The translations under genes and the position numbers were made by a program. From Candidatus Cloacimonadota bacterium (GTDB lineage Bacteria; Cloacimonadota; Cloacimonadia; Cloacimonadales; TCS61), in NCBI GenBank assembly GCA_029932755.1, contig JAOZPK010000041.1:1-17560 (forward strand): 17,560 bases of DNA. The letters are read 5' to 3'. Below, one piece after another: positions 7,580-14,656 of this stretch (positions are counted from its first letter, which is position 1; the number at the start of each line of letters is the position of its first letter). The notes beneath the pieces were generated by a model, which made no database searches, was not told where the DNA came from, and worked only from the letters and a program-made list of their open reading frames with translations.

Positions 7580-7963
7580 CTAGTCACCAGCAGGTGGATC
7601 ATCAGGTTCTTTCCCAGATATATCAATAATAAAAGTATGTGGGGAAGAATAATAACCAAATTCGACAGTTTTTGTATCTGTATAAATTGGTGAGTTTTTT
7701 GTATTAGCAAATATAGTAGCAGTATATACGTCTATTGCATACAAATCACCTGTTACTTTCTGGACATTACTTGATGCAAAGATATCAAATTTTCCCGAAG
7801 CAGGTATTGTTTCTACTAATTCCTCTTCAGAATTTCTAATCTCAATATAAGCTTCTTCATTCCTGTTTGAATCCACATTCATAGTGAATGTAAAACCAAG
7901 CAAACTACCTGCTAACAAAATCATCGCTAAGATGCTTATAATTAATATTGTATTTTTACGCAT
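7580..7963 (-). CDS. Small exported or membrane-anchored protein of unknown function
   Basis: A 127-residue protein. Residues 1-24 are a basic start (MRKN) plus a long hydrophobic segment ending in AGSLLG, either a signal peptide or an N-terminal anchor. The rest is a soluble, beta-rich, acidic domain (IEIRNSEEE, FDIFASS, YTATIFANTK, FGYYSSPHTFIIDIS) ending in a proline and acid tail (EPDDPPAGD). There are no cysteines and no motif I recognise. AAGGAGA precedes the ATG. It lies immediately upstream of, and on the same strand as, the sorting-domain protein, so the two may work together at the surface, but the hairpin between them makes cotranscription uncertain. Confidence 0.7.
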   Translation of the reverse strand: MRKNTILIISILAMILLAGSLLGFTFTMNVDSNRNEEAYIEIRNSEEELVETIPASGKFDIFASSNVQKVTGDLYAIDVYTATIFANTKNSPIYTDTKTVEFGYYSSPHTFIIDISGKEPDDPPAGD

Positions 7964-8043
7964 TTTATTTCTCCTTGTTTAAAAGATTAACATTCAATTC
8001 ATTCATTTTTCGGGAAACGTTAATGATTTTAAAAAGAGATTCT

Positions 8044-8109
8044 TCACACAAACTTATTCTTACAGATAATGAACAGCATATCTACCTCCTTCAAGAACAA
8101 ATTGAAGGA
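8044..8109 (-). promoter_or_regulatory. Perfect Shine-Dalgarno in a hairpin with an 11-codon mini-ORF (possible leader)
   Basis: On the minus strand TCCTTCAA (8109-8102), a 7-base loop, and TTGAAGGA (8094-8087) form a perfect 8-bp stem. Its 3' arm contains most of AAGGAGGT (8091-8084), a full complement of the 16S 3' end. Four bases later ATG at 8079 opens an 11-codon frame (MLFIICKNKFV, TGA ending at 8044). The next gene starts 80 bp downstream at 7963. This could be a translated leader with a sequestered ribosome-binding site, or chance within a degenerate repeat region. Confidence 0.35.
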
Positions 8110-8235
8110 AGAGAGTCCACAAATATTTTGACATCCAATCGATGATAATTATTTATGTCTCTTGGGAAGAGTGCTGTGGAGATTCATTTGCATTGCAGGC
8201 AGCTTTGCTGTATCGAAACACTCTCTTCCTTTTTT
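8105..8235 (+). repeat. 12-bp inverted repeat with nested hairpin and T run
   Basis: AAGGAAGAGAGT (8105-8116) and ACTCTCTTCCTT (8220-8231) are perfect reverse complements 103 bp apart; T residues continue to 8235. A competing inner arm GGAAGAG (8165-8171) can pair with CTCTTCC (8223-8229), and TG/CA beyond a 2-base bulge. The shorter stem followed by six Ts looks like a terminator on the plus strand, although no plus-strand gene precedes it. A small internal stem CAGC-TTT-GCTG also exists. This may be the 3' end of a small RNA or the end repeats of a decayed element. Confidence 0.4.
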
Positions 8236-8368
8236 AAGTTATTACAATTTAGGCATTTTTAATTTTGTCTCATTTAATATTGCTAAGTACAATTCCAAAA
8301 AAAAAAAAAAAATGAAAACTTTGTCAAATGTTTTGTTGTTTTTTCTAATATAATTAGTTATTGATTTC

Positions 8369-8384
8369 CATTCCCGTGGGAATG
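8369..8384. repeat. CATTCCC/GGGAATG palindrome
   Basis: CATTCCC-GT-GGGAATG is a perfect 7-bp inverted repeat with a 2-base centre. It resembles the CATTCCCG-type extragenic repeats found in multiple copies in many bacterial genomes. Confidence 0.5.
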
Positions 8385-8434
8385 ACAATTTACTCATCAC
8401 TCTGCCTGCCAAGCCATAGTTTATGTTTTGAAAC

Positions 8435-8453
8435 GAAGGTTGGAGGAACCTTC
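8435..8453. repeat. GAAGGTT/AACCTTC hairpin
   Basis: GAAGGTT-GGAGG-AACCTTC is a perfect 7-bp stem with a 5-base loop. It lies in the same non-coding region as the CATTCCC palindrome and is probably a member of the same class of dispersed intergenic palindromes. No T run follows. Confidence 0.5.
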
Positions 8454-8545
8454 TTACTGATCTTTTAACGAAGAGTTAGGGAATAATTTAGTATGTGTTG
8501 TCAATCCTTCCTATGGAGAACAACGTGAGAGATTCGTCAGCACGA

Positions 8546-9196
8546 CTAATTTTTTTCCGTATTCTCAGTGTTCTCTGTTGTTATTTTTTTGTTCGTTGCT
8601 ATTATTTTCAGTTTTCCGGCTTTTTCTAATTCAATCAAGTATTTCTCTAAATCATCTTTAAGGTGTTCTTCAATTGTGATAGAAATTGTAACATCTGCTA
8701 CATAATCCACATTAACGATTTCAGCACTCAACTTCTCAATTTTGTATTTCAATTGTTCGGCAATATTATATCCACAAGAAATCTTATAAGATATAAGTTT
8801 AACAAGTTTCTTAAGTGGAGAGAGCTCAATTGCTGCTTCAACAGTTTTGCCATATGCTTCAATAAGACCCCGAATGCCAAGTTTAACTCCGCCAAAATAC
8901 CGTGTTACAACTGCTACAATATTTGTCATCTCATGCTTTTTTAAAGCATTCAGCATTGGCTGTCCGGCAGTACCGGAAGGTTCTCCAGCATCAGATGAAT
9001 GAAAAGTTTCTCCTTTCTCACCCACGATATATGCCCAACAATTGTGGTTTGCAGTTTTATGCTCTGCTGCGACTTGAGAAATGAATTCTTTAGCTTCCTG
9101 CATCGTTTTAACATAATGCAAATAAGCGATAAAGGTTGATCGTTTAATTTTGAGTTCTTTTTTTATATCTTTTGCAACAGAATAATAATATTTCAT
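8546..9196 (-). CDS. yigZ: YigZ/IMPACT family protein (UPF0029) with repeat-derived tail
   Basis: A 216-residue protein of the YigZ/IMPACT family, of poorly defined function (linked to translation and stress regulation in eukaryotic IMPACT). Hallmarks are NHNCWAYIVG (about 50-59), DAGEPSGTAGQPML (about 69-82) and VTRYFGGVKLGIRGLIEAYG (about 97-116). These are followed by the smaller C-terminal alpha/beta domain (about 130-200). The family normally ends near the KLKIIATN stretch; here about a dozen residues (KITTENTENTEKN) are added from a 9-bp intergenic repeat, suggesting loss of the ancestral stop codon. It starts 5 bp after the SNF2 gene's stop on the same strand without a clear Shine-Dalgarno sequence, so it is probably cotranscribed and coupled. 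Confidence 0.93.
   Translation of the reverse strand: MKYYYSVAKDIKKELKIKRSTFIAYLHYVKTMQEAKEFISQVAAEHKTANHNCWAYIVGEKGETFHSSDAGEPSGTAGQPMLNALKKHEMTNIVAVVTRYFGGVKLGIRGLIEAYGKTVEAAIELSPLKKLVKLISYKISCGYNIAEQLKYKIEKLSAEIVNVDYVADVTISITIEEHLKDDLEKYLIELEKAGKLKIIATNKKITTENTENTEKN
8552..8578 (-). repeat. 9-bp tandem repeat forming the YigZ C-terminus
   Basis: Read on the minus strand, three successive 9-bp units ACAGAGAAC, ACTGAGAAT and ACGGAAAAA encode TEN-TEN-TEK. This matches the ACAGAGAAC-type simple repeat that is common between genes in many bacteria and gives TEN or NHR-type peptides when read through. Confidence 0.75.
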
Positions 9197-9201
9197 GATT
9201 T

Positions 9202-12200
9202 CTAATATTCAAGAAGTTTACGTAATTGTTCGGCATCCATTTTCTTAATTACGCTTTGACCTTCTTCAATAATATTATCAAACATCCTTTTCTTATTTTG
9301 TTGCAGATCAAGTATCTTCTCTTCTATTGTTCCTTTTGTAATGATCTTATAAACCATCACTTTTTTTGTTTGACCAATTCTGTGAGCTCTATCTATAGCT
9401 TGATTTTCACCCATTGGATTCCACCATGGATCAACTATTATCACAGTATCGGCAGAAGTTAGATTCAACCCATAACCACCTGTTTTTAAACTTATTAGAA
9501 AGGTTCGAATATTATTGTTATTATTAAAGTTATCAATTACCTTTTGTCTATTTTTGATTGAGCCATCCATATATTCAAAGGTGATCTTCTCTTCTTTTAA
9601 CATTTCCCTTAAAATTTTTAGCATTTGCACAAACTGACTAAATATCAATAGTTTCTTTCCACCTTCTACAGCATCAACAATGATTTCACGCAAGAGTTCA
9701 AGTTTGCCTGAAAATTCAATATTCTCTTTAAGATCTTTATCAACGAGATGAGGATGATTACAGATCTGACGCAATTTGGTGAGAGCTGCCAGAATATGGA
9801 GATATTTATTCCCAACATTCTCAGTATCCAAATATCTATTTTTCACTTCTTCAAGGATCTGCAGATACATTTTTTCCTGAACCGGTGTAAGTTTGCAATA
9901 AACCTGCTGCACCTGTTTATCGGGAAGCTCTATTAAAACATCATTCTTCTTTCTTCTTAGAATAAATGGAGAAACAAGCATTTTGAGTTTATCATTGCTT
10001 TCTTTCAATTTAGTTGGATCATTCTTGTATTTACTAATGAAGTTTTTTGATTTTGGCAAATAACCCGGCATCAGGAAATCAAAAATAGACCATAATTCAG
10101 TTGGATTGTTTTCAATTGGAGTTCCCGAAAGCGCACAACGATGTTTTGCTTTCAATTTTTTAACAGCCTTTGTTCGCAAAGCTAAAGGATTTTTAATATG
10201 TTGCGCTTCATCTAAAATTATATAATCAAACTCAATTTCAGAAAGATCTTCAATGTCATTCTGAATAATTGAATAAGAAGCAAAAAGAAGATTCACATTC
10301 AGGTCTTCTAAAATTTGTTTTCTCTCTTTTTGATTACCCTCATACAGCATATAAGAGAGACTTTTATTGAATTTATTAATTTCTGCAGCCCAATTAAAAA
10401 GAAGTGTTTTAGGGCAAATGATCAAAGATCTTGAGTTTGCAGGAAGATCGGAGAGTATAGAAATGGATTGAATTGTTTTACCTAATCCCATTTCATCTGC
10501 TAGAATTCCTGAAAGTCCGAATCGTTCCAGCATTTTCATCCAATGATATCCTGCTTTCTGATAACTTCTCATTACAGGTCTAAGTATAGAAGTAATAGTA
10601 GTTCGTTCATCTAGTCTTCTTTTGAGGATTGCAGTGAACATCTCTTCTAGATACGAGTCTCCCTCGATTTTGATACCGCTATTTATTGTATTTAACTGAT
10701 AAACATAAGGTAAATTATAGATGGAAAGTTTAAATGCTTCGCTTGGTGTTTTTTTGCTTTTATTTATTAATTTTTCAATTTCTAAGAAGGCAGTTTTATT
10801 CTCAAAATATAGTAATCTGCCATCTTCTAATTTCAGGAACTTTTCTTTTGTTTCAAAAAATTCTTTTAATTCCTGATGTGTAAATTTTATATCTTTGTAA
10901 TTATATTCGATATCGTATTCAAACCAGTCAATTCTTTCGGTTTGCTTTGTTTTTATCACTGGCTTAAGATCAACTTTGTAAACAAATTCCTTCTTCAATT
11001 CATCCGAAAGTTGAATGTTCCAAGAAGGATCTGCATTCTCAAAAATGATTTTCTTTAACGCATCGATATTTTCCTGCCCTTCAAATATCAGTTGTGAATT
11101 TTCTTCCAACTTATGGGTTTTAGATTCAGGTAATTTATTTACAAAATCAAATATCTCATATTTGATCTGCGGTGGGATATAGAACCACGTAACTTCACCA
11201 TCCTGATCATAACGCACAAGTTCGACAGGAAGTTGAATTGCAGACATTGGGATTTCATTTCCATTGGAATAATCCAAGATCCCATTTAATATTATCCTCT
11301 CATTTTCCTTGAATAATTTATAGGTAATAATGGGAGTGTTATGGTAAACTTCGGGAATTTCAATATCTTCATCGAAATCCAGATAGCATTTCATAAGGCC
11401 TAATTGCCGTGCTACAACAGAGTATAAATAAACAAGATCCGTTTTTTTTAGAATATATCCATCTGCAAAAATTTTCTTGGAAATACTAATTTTAAATGGT
11501 AGATTTATGGAGTTTACCACATTCTTTATAAATATATAGGTCGTCTTTCCTGAAAAGACTGCGGAGATCTGTTCTGCGTTAGATATTTTAAGTATATATT
11601 TATTAGATTCATATCTGCTTACCTGAAAATTCATTCTAAATTCATCATCGGAAAATTTGATGTTGTCACCGGTTTCTTTGATGTAAACTTTATTCTGCAT
11701 GTTCTTGAGGATATTTATAATGTTTATGAATTTATGCTTATAGATTGTAAAAAAAGTGCCCTTTCGGCTGAATGAACACTTATTCTTATATAATAATCTT
11801 AGTAATTCCAGCTCTTCCGATGATAATGCTTTCATTTGTTTTTCTGCTTGAGGAATTAAAATAATATCTTCTTCTTTAAAATCTCCATCAGCACAAATAC
11901 AAGCAATTATTCTTATTAAGAGTGGTTTGTAACTCTTCATATTGAATCGGACCTTATCGGTTTTATTATTATAAATATCGCTGATCTCGATCTTTGCATT
12001 TAATACAGTTCTCTGCCAAAATTCATTGTAATCTAATAAACTTGTATGATAAGTTTGAATTGAACTTTTTTCTAACATATCCGTAGAGAGAAAATTATAC
12101 GCATATTTAATAATAGAAAGATAGTGCCGGCATTCCTTGTCGTCACATTCTGAGCAGGAGTGATTAATTATTTTTTCATTTTTCTTATCATAAAGGATTT

Positions 12201-12381
12201 CCATCTTTGCCGGGAAAGTATACTTTTTCGCTGGCACCGCTTCAAATCTGAAAACAACGTTCTTATTTTCATCAAGATAATTCTTATAGATCAAATCATC
12301 TTTCATTAACCTGATGAGCGAACTTTTAAAAAACCATGAATTGGAGTTTTCATGATATTCCTTACCAAATAATCTTGCCAT
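9202..12381 (-). CDS. SNF2-family DEAD/DEAH-box ATPase with SWIM-like zinc motif
   Basis: A 1059-residue Swi2/Snf2 double-stranded-DNA translocase. Near the N-terminus C76-x2-C79-x4-C84-x-H86 resembles a SWIM zinc finger, although SWIM usually starts CxC. Residues of about 100-590 are a long family-specific region (SNF2-associated type). The motor has motif I ADEMGLGKT (628-636), Ia LIICPKT, motif II DEAQ (724-727), motif III SGTP (752-755), motif V TGGYGLNLTSAD and motif VI QAIDRAHRIGQ (994-1004). Bacterial members with SWIM motifs are known as stand-alone genes of unclear role, with suggested roles in transcription or repair. A GGAGATGAA ribosome-binding site supports the start, and TTGACT-N16-TAAATT lies upstream. 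No methylase, nuclease or DISARM-type partner is adjacent, so a defence role is not supported. yigZ follows after 5 bp. Confidence 0.92.
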   Translation of the reverse strand: MARLFGKEYHENSNSWFFKSSLIRLMKDDLIYKNYLDENKNVVFRFEAVPAKKYTFPAKMEILYDKKNEKIINHSCSECDDKECRHYLSIIKYAYNFLSTDMLEKSSIQTYHTSLLDYNEFWQRTVLNAKIEISDIYNNKTDKVRFNMKSYKPLLIRIIACICADGDFKEEDIILIPQAEKQMKALSSEELELLRLLYKNKCSFSRKGTFFTIYKHKFINIINILKNMQNKVYIKETGDNIKFSDDEFRMNFQVSRYESNKYILKISNAEQISAVFSGKTTYIFIKNVVNSINLPFKISISKKIFADGYILKKTDLVYLYSVVARQLGLMKCYLDFDEDIEIPEVYHNTPIITYKLFKENERIILNGILDYSNGNEIPMSAIQLPVELVRYDQDGEVTWFYIPPQIKYEIFDFVNKLPESKTHKLEENSQLIFEGQENIDALKKIIFENADPSWNIQLSDELKKEFVYKVDLKPVIKTKQTERIDWFEYDIEYNYKDIKFTHQELKEFFETKEKFLKLEDGRLLYFENKTAFLEIEKLINKSKKTPSEAFKLSIYNLPYVYQLNTINSGIKIEGDSYLEEMFTAILKRRLDERTTITSILRPVMRSYQKAGYHWMKMLERFGLSGILADEMGLGKTIQSISILSDLPANSRSLIICPKTLLFNWAAEINKFNKSLSYMLYEGNQKERKQILEDLNVNLLFASYSIIQNDIEDLSEIEFDYIILDEAQHIKNPLALRTKAVKKLKAKHRCALSGTPIENNPTELWSIFDFLMPGYLPKSKNFISKYKNDPTKLKESNDKLKMLVSPFILRRKKNDVLIELPDKQVQQVYCKLTPVQEKMYLQILEEVKNRYLDTENVGNKYLHILAALTKLRQICNHPHLVDKDLKENIEFSGKLELLREIIVDAVEGGKKLLIFSQFVQMLKILREMLKEEKITFEYMDGSIKNRQKVIDNFNNNNNIRTFLISLKTGGYGLNLTSADTVIIVDPWWNPMGENQAIDRAHRIGQTKKVMVYKIITKGTIEEKILDLQQNKKRMFDNIIEEGQSVIKKMDAEQLRKLLEY

Positions 12382-12419
12382 TTCATCTCCAGATCGAGTT
12401 ATTATTTAATCAATCTGCT

Positions 12420-12447
12420 AATTTAAAGAATGTTCGTATATAGTCAA
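12420..12447 (-). promoter_or_regulatory. Candidate promoter of SNF2-yigZ
   Basis: Minus-strand TTGACT (12447-12442), a 16-bp spacer and TAAATT (12425-12420) lie about 40 bp upstream of the SNF2 start. It is one of the best sigma70-like matches in the window. Confidence 0.55.
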
Positions 12448-12556
12448 GTGATAAAAATGTTGAGCGGTGCTTATAAAGCAGGTTTTAATAGATCATCAGA
12501 TATGAATAAAACAATAACCTCAACATTTATTAATAATTCACTTGCGTATATTTATT

Positions 12557-12562
12557 TATAAT
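12557..12562 (+). promoter_or_regulatory. Candidate -10 box of hutI
   Basis: A perfect TATAAT lies 32 bp upstream of the hutI ATG. No convincing -35 sits 16-18 bp before it; TTGCGT at 12542-12547 is only 9 bp away. The rest of the 213-bp divergent spacer holds only a small TGCTT-ATA-AAGCA stem. Confidence 0.3.
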
Positions 12563-12594
12563 TAAAATCTACAGAAAAAATTTGAGGTGTTTTC

Positions 12595-13842
12595 ATGAAA
12601 ACTGATTTATTGATCATTAATGCAAAGGAATTATTAACTTTAGCTGGTACTGATAGTCCTAGAATAGGATCTGAGATGAATGAACTCGGCATAATTTACA
12701 ACGGTGCAATTGTTGTAAAAGAGGATAAAATCATTGATGTTGGATCTACAGAAGATATAGTAAAGAAATATGACAATCCTACCAAAATAATTGATGCTTC
12801 AGATAAAGTTATAATGCCTGGTTTTGTGGACCCGCATACACATCCGGTTTTTAAACAAACACGTGAAAATGAATTTGAAATGCGCATTAAGGGAAGATCT
12901 TATGTGGAAATCTCACAGAGCGGAGGCGGTATCTGCTCAAGTATATCTGGAGTTCGTGAGACTTCTGAAGAAGAATTATATCAGCTGGCAGAAAAAAGAA
13001 TTAATAAGATCATTTCTAATGGGACGACAACCCTGGAAGCAAAAAGTGGTTATGGGTTATCTATGGAAAGTGAAATTAAAATGCTCAAAGTTATTAAAAA
13101 ATTAAATAAAAATCTGCCTATCGACATAATTTCAACTTTTTTAGGTGCTCATGAATTCCCTGTAGAATATAAAGATGATAAAGAAAAATATATCGACATC
13201 CTAATGAATGAAATGATGCCAAAAATTAGAGAATTAAAATTGGCTGAATATTGTGATATCTTCACTGAAGATCATGTTTATAATATTGAGCAATCACGCA
13301 GGATATTAAATCGAGCAAAGGAATTGGGTTTCAAAATCCGTATGCACGCAGACGAGATCAAACCAATTGGTGGAGCAGAACTTGCCGGTGAAATTGGAGC
13401 TGTCTCTGCAGATCATCTCGGTGCAGCTTCTGATAAAGGAATAAAAGCAATGCGTGATAATGGAGTGACCGCCATACTTTTACCAGGTACGATATTTTCT
13501 CTCGGCATGAAATCTTATGCTAGAGCACGCGATATGATCGAGGCAGGATTAGCTGTTGCTCTTGCAACTGATTACAACCCTGGAAGCTGTAATTGCGACA
13601 GTATGCAATTTGTTATTACTCTTGCTTGCTTGCAAATGAAAATGACACCGGCAGAAGCTATAACCGCATCAACAATAAATGCGGCTCACTCTTTGGGATT
13701 AGGAAATAATATTGGAAGTTTAGAGATTGGAAAGAAAGCAGATATGCTAATAATGGATATGCCTTCATATCAATATTTACCATACCATTTTGGATCGAAT
13801 AATGTTGAAACTGTTATTAAGAATGGAAAAGTTATTAGATAA
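12595..13842 (+). CDS. hutI: Imidazolonepropionase (HutI)
   Basis: A 415-residue metal-dependent amidohydrolase that opens the imidazolone ring of 4-imidazolone-5-propionate to N-formimino-glutamate in histidine degradation. HutI signatures are GFVDPHTHPVF with H81 and H83, GTTTLEAKSGYGL, FLGAHEFP, CDIFTED, MHADEI with H251 and E254, ADHLGA with H274, LLPGTIFSLG and ATDYNPGSC with D326. The length is typical. GAGGTG precedes the ATG. Other hut genes (hutH, hutU, hutG or a formiminotransferase) are absent from the window, so the pathway must be dispersed or the enzyme used alone. It is divergent from the SNF2 gene and ends in a strong hairpin terminator. Confidence 0.96.
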   Translation: MKTDLLIINAKELLTLAGTDSPRIGSEMNELGIIYNGAIVVKEDKIIDVGSTEDIVKKYDNPTKIIDASDKVIMPGFVDPHTHPVFKQTRENEFEMRIKGRSYVEISQSGGGICSSISGVRETSEEELYQLAEKRINKIISNGTTTLEAKSGYGLSMESEIKMLKVIKKLNKNLPIDIISTFLGAHEFPVEYKDDKEKYIDILMNEMMPKIRELKLAEYCDIFTEDHVYNIEQSRRILNRAKELGFKIRMHADEIKPIGGAELAGEIGAVSADHLGAASDKGIKAMRDNGVTAILLPGTIFSLGMKSYARARDMIEAGLAVALATDYNPGSCNCDSMQFVITLACLQMKMTPAEAITASTINAAHSLGLGNNIGSLEIGKKADMLIMDMPSYQYLPYHFGSNNVETVIKNGKVIR

Positions 13843-13846
13843 ATAA

Positions 13847-13884
13847 AAAAGCCTTCAATATTTCTTAAAACCTTGAAGGCTTTT
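13847..13884. terminator. Bidirectional terminator between hutI and the MarR operon
   Basis: AAAAGCCTTCAA (13847-13858), a 14-base loop, and TTGAAGGCTTTT (13873-13884) form a perfect 12-bp stem with a T run on the 3' side of each strand. It lies in the 56-bp gap between convergent genes and can serve hutI on the plus strand and the TPR gene at the end of the minus-strand operon. Confidence 0.9.
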
Positions 13885-13898
13885 GCTTAATATTTTTC

Positions 13899-14645
13899 TT
13901 ACTTCAATTTGTTAAGTAATTCAGCAGCTTCTTTCTGCATTAATTTATCTGCATCATCGAATGGTGTCATTTCGGTAGCTGTTTGTAAATATTTTTTTGC
14001 CTCTTCTTTATCTTTCAGCTTTATATATACTTTACCTATCCATAAATAATGACGAACTTCATCCGATTTAGCTTCGATTGCTCTTTTGAAGTATTCAGCT
14101 GACTCTTCAAAACTGGCTTTAGGTGGAGTTTCATAAACAATTTTTGCAACTGTTCTTTCAATCCAGCTAAGATCAGCAAGCTCATAATGCCATCTGCCAA
14201 GCAAATGTAACGAACCATCATATGTTGGATCAAGTTCAATCGCTTTCAAGCCGTATTCTTCGACATCATAAGAATTTATGATCTTCTGTTTTGTCCCTTC
14301 CAGCATTCCGATCTTACCAATAAGAGTAGCATACCAGTGATTTGCTCTGGCAGAATTTGGATCTACCTTAACAGCTTTTTTTGCAGCTTCAAATCCCGGA
14401 TAAAAATGAGCTTTATGAACTTCTTCATCTTCAGTCTGATCTGCAATATCAAAATGAACTTGAGCTAGTCTCCATAAGACTTCAACATCTTCTGGAAATT
14501 CAGCAGACAGTTCTTCCAATTGTGTTAGTTCAGTTTCATATTCACTTGCATCGTGTAAAGCATCGATTTCAACTAATTCAGCTTGTGGTACTGCAATTAA
14601 AACTGTACTAACCAAAAACAACATGATAAAAGTAATAATTTTCAT
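13899..14645 (-). CDS. Exported TPR protein resembling RMDN/FAM82 (regulator of microtubule dynamics) family
   Basis: A 248-residue protein. A signal peptide (MKII, hydrophobic run, VPQA, cleavage near 22) is followed by three to four TPR-like helical repeats. Several stretches match the eukaryotic RMDN1/2/3 family by memory: VLWRLAQVHFDIAD (56-69), ANHWYATLIGKIGMLEG (101-117), KIINSYDVEEYGLKAIELDP (121-140), LHLLGRWHYELADLSWIERTVAK (146-168), ETPPKASFEESAEYFKRA (172-189) and IGKVYIKL (203-210). Function in bacteria is unknown; a scaffold role in the periplasm is an inference. The start at 14645 is preferred because AAGGAAGGAA sits just upstream and the signal peptide begins there. An in-frame ATG at 14660 overlaps the stop of the preceding gene (ATGA) but has no Shine-Dalgarno sequence. 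It is the last gene of the MarR-OsmC-thioredoxin operon and is followed by a strong terminator. Confidence 0.8.
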   Translation of the reverse strand: MKIITFIMLFLVSTVLIAVPQAELVEIDALHDASEYETELTQLEELSAEFPEDVEVLWRLAQVHFDIADQTEDEEVHKAHFYPGFEAAKKAVKVDPNSARANHWYATLIGKIGMLEGTKQKIINSYDVEEYGLKAIELDPTYDGSLHLLGRWHYELADLSWIERTVAKIVYETPPKASFEESAEYFKRAIEAKSDEVRHYLWIGKVYIKLKDKEEAKKYLQTATEMTPFDDADKLMQKEAAELLNKLK

Positions 14646-14656
14646 AATTCCTTCCT

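Larger units (their letters stand above)
7964..8545. other. 582-bp intergenic region, no supported protein gene
   Basis: The largest non-coding stretch in the window. It holds the minus-strand Shine-Dalgarno hairpin and mini-ORF (8044-8109), a 12-bp inverted repeat ending in six Ts (8105-8235), an uninterrupted 16-A tract (8297-8312), and two palindromic repeats (8369-8384 and 8435-8453). Near its right end is the small hairpin TCGT-CAGC-ACGA (8534-8545), followed by a T run. A plus-strand 40-codon ORF (8023-8145) has no ribosome-binding site and no recognisable product. It could be remains of a mobile element or an uncharacterised RNA locus; I recognise neither. Confidence 0.6.

Noticed and set aside
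8297..8312. Uninterrupted run of 16 As
   Set aside because: Intergenic, prone to sequencing slippage, and not beside a gene whose expression it could phase. Not scored as a finding.
7948..8353. Plus-strand small frames at 7948-8145 and 8162-8353
   Set aside because: No ribosome-binding site, no recognisable domain and poor composition; the second runs through the 16-A tract. Treated as non-coding.
9202..12381. SNF2 ATPase as part of an anti-phage defence system
   Set aside because: No methyltransferase, nuclease, DrmB or other defence partner is adjacent; the neighbour is yigZ.
12466..12478. TGCTT-ATA-AAGCA stem between the SNF2 gene and hutI as a terminator or operator
   Set aside because: Only 5 bp, no T run, and lying between divergent genes where no terminator is needed; likely chance.
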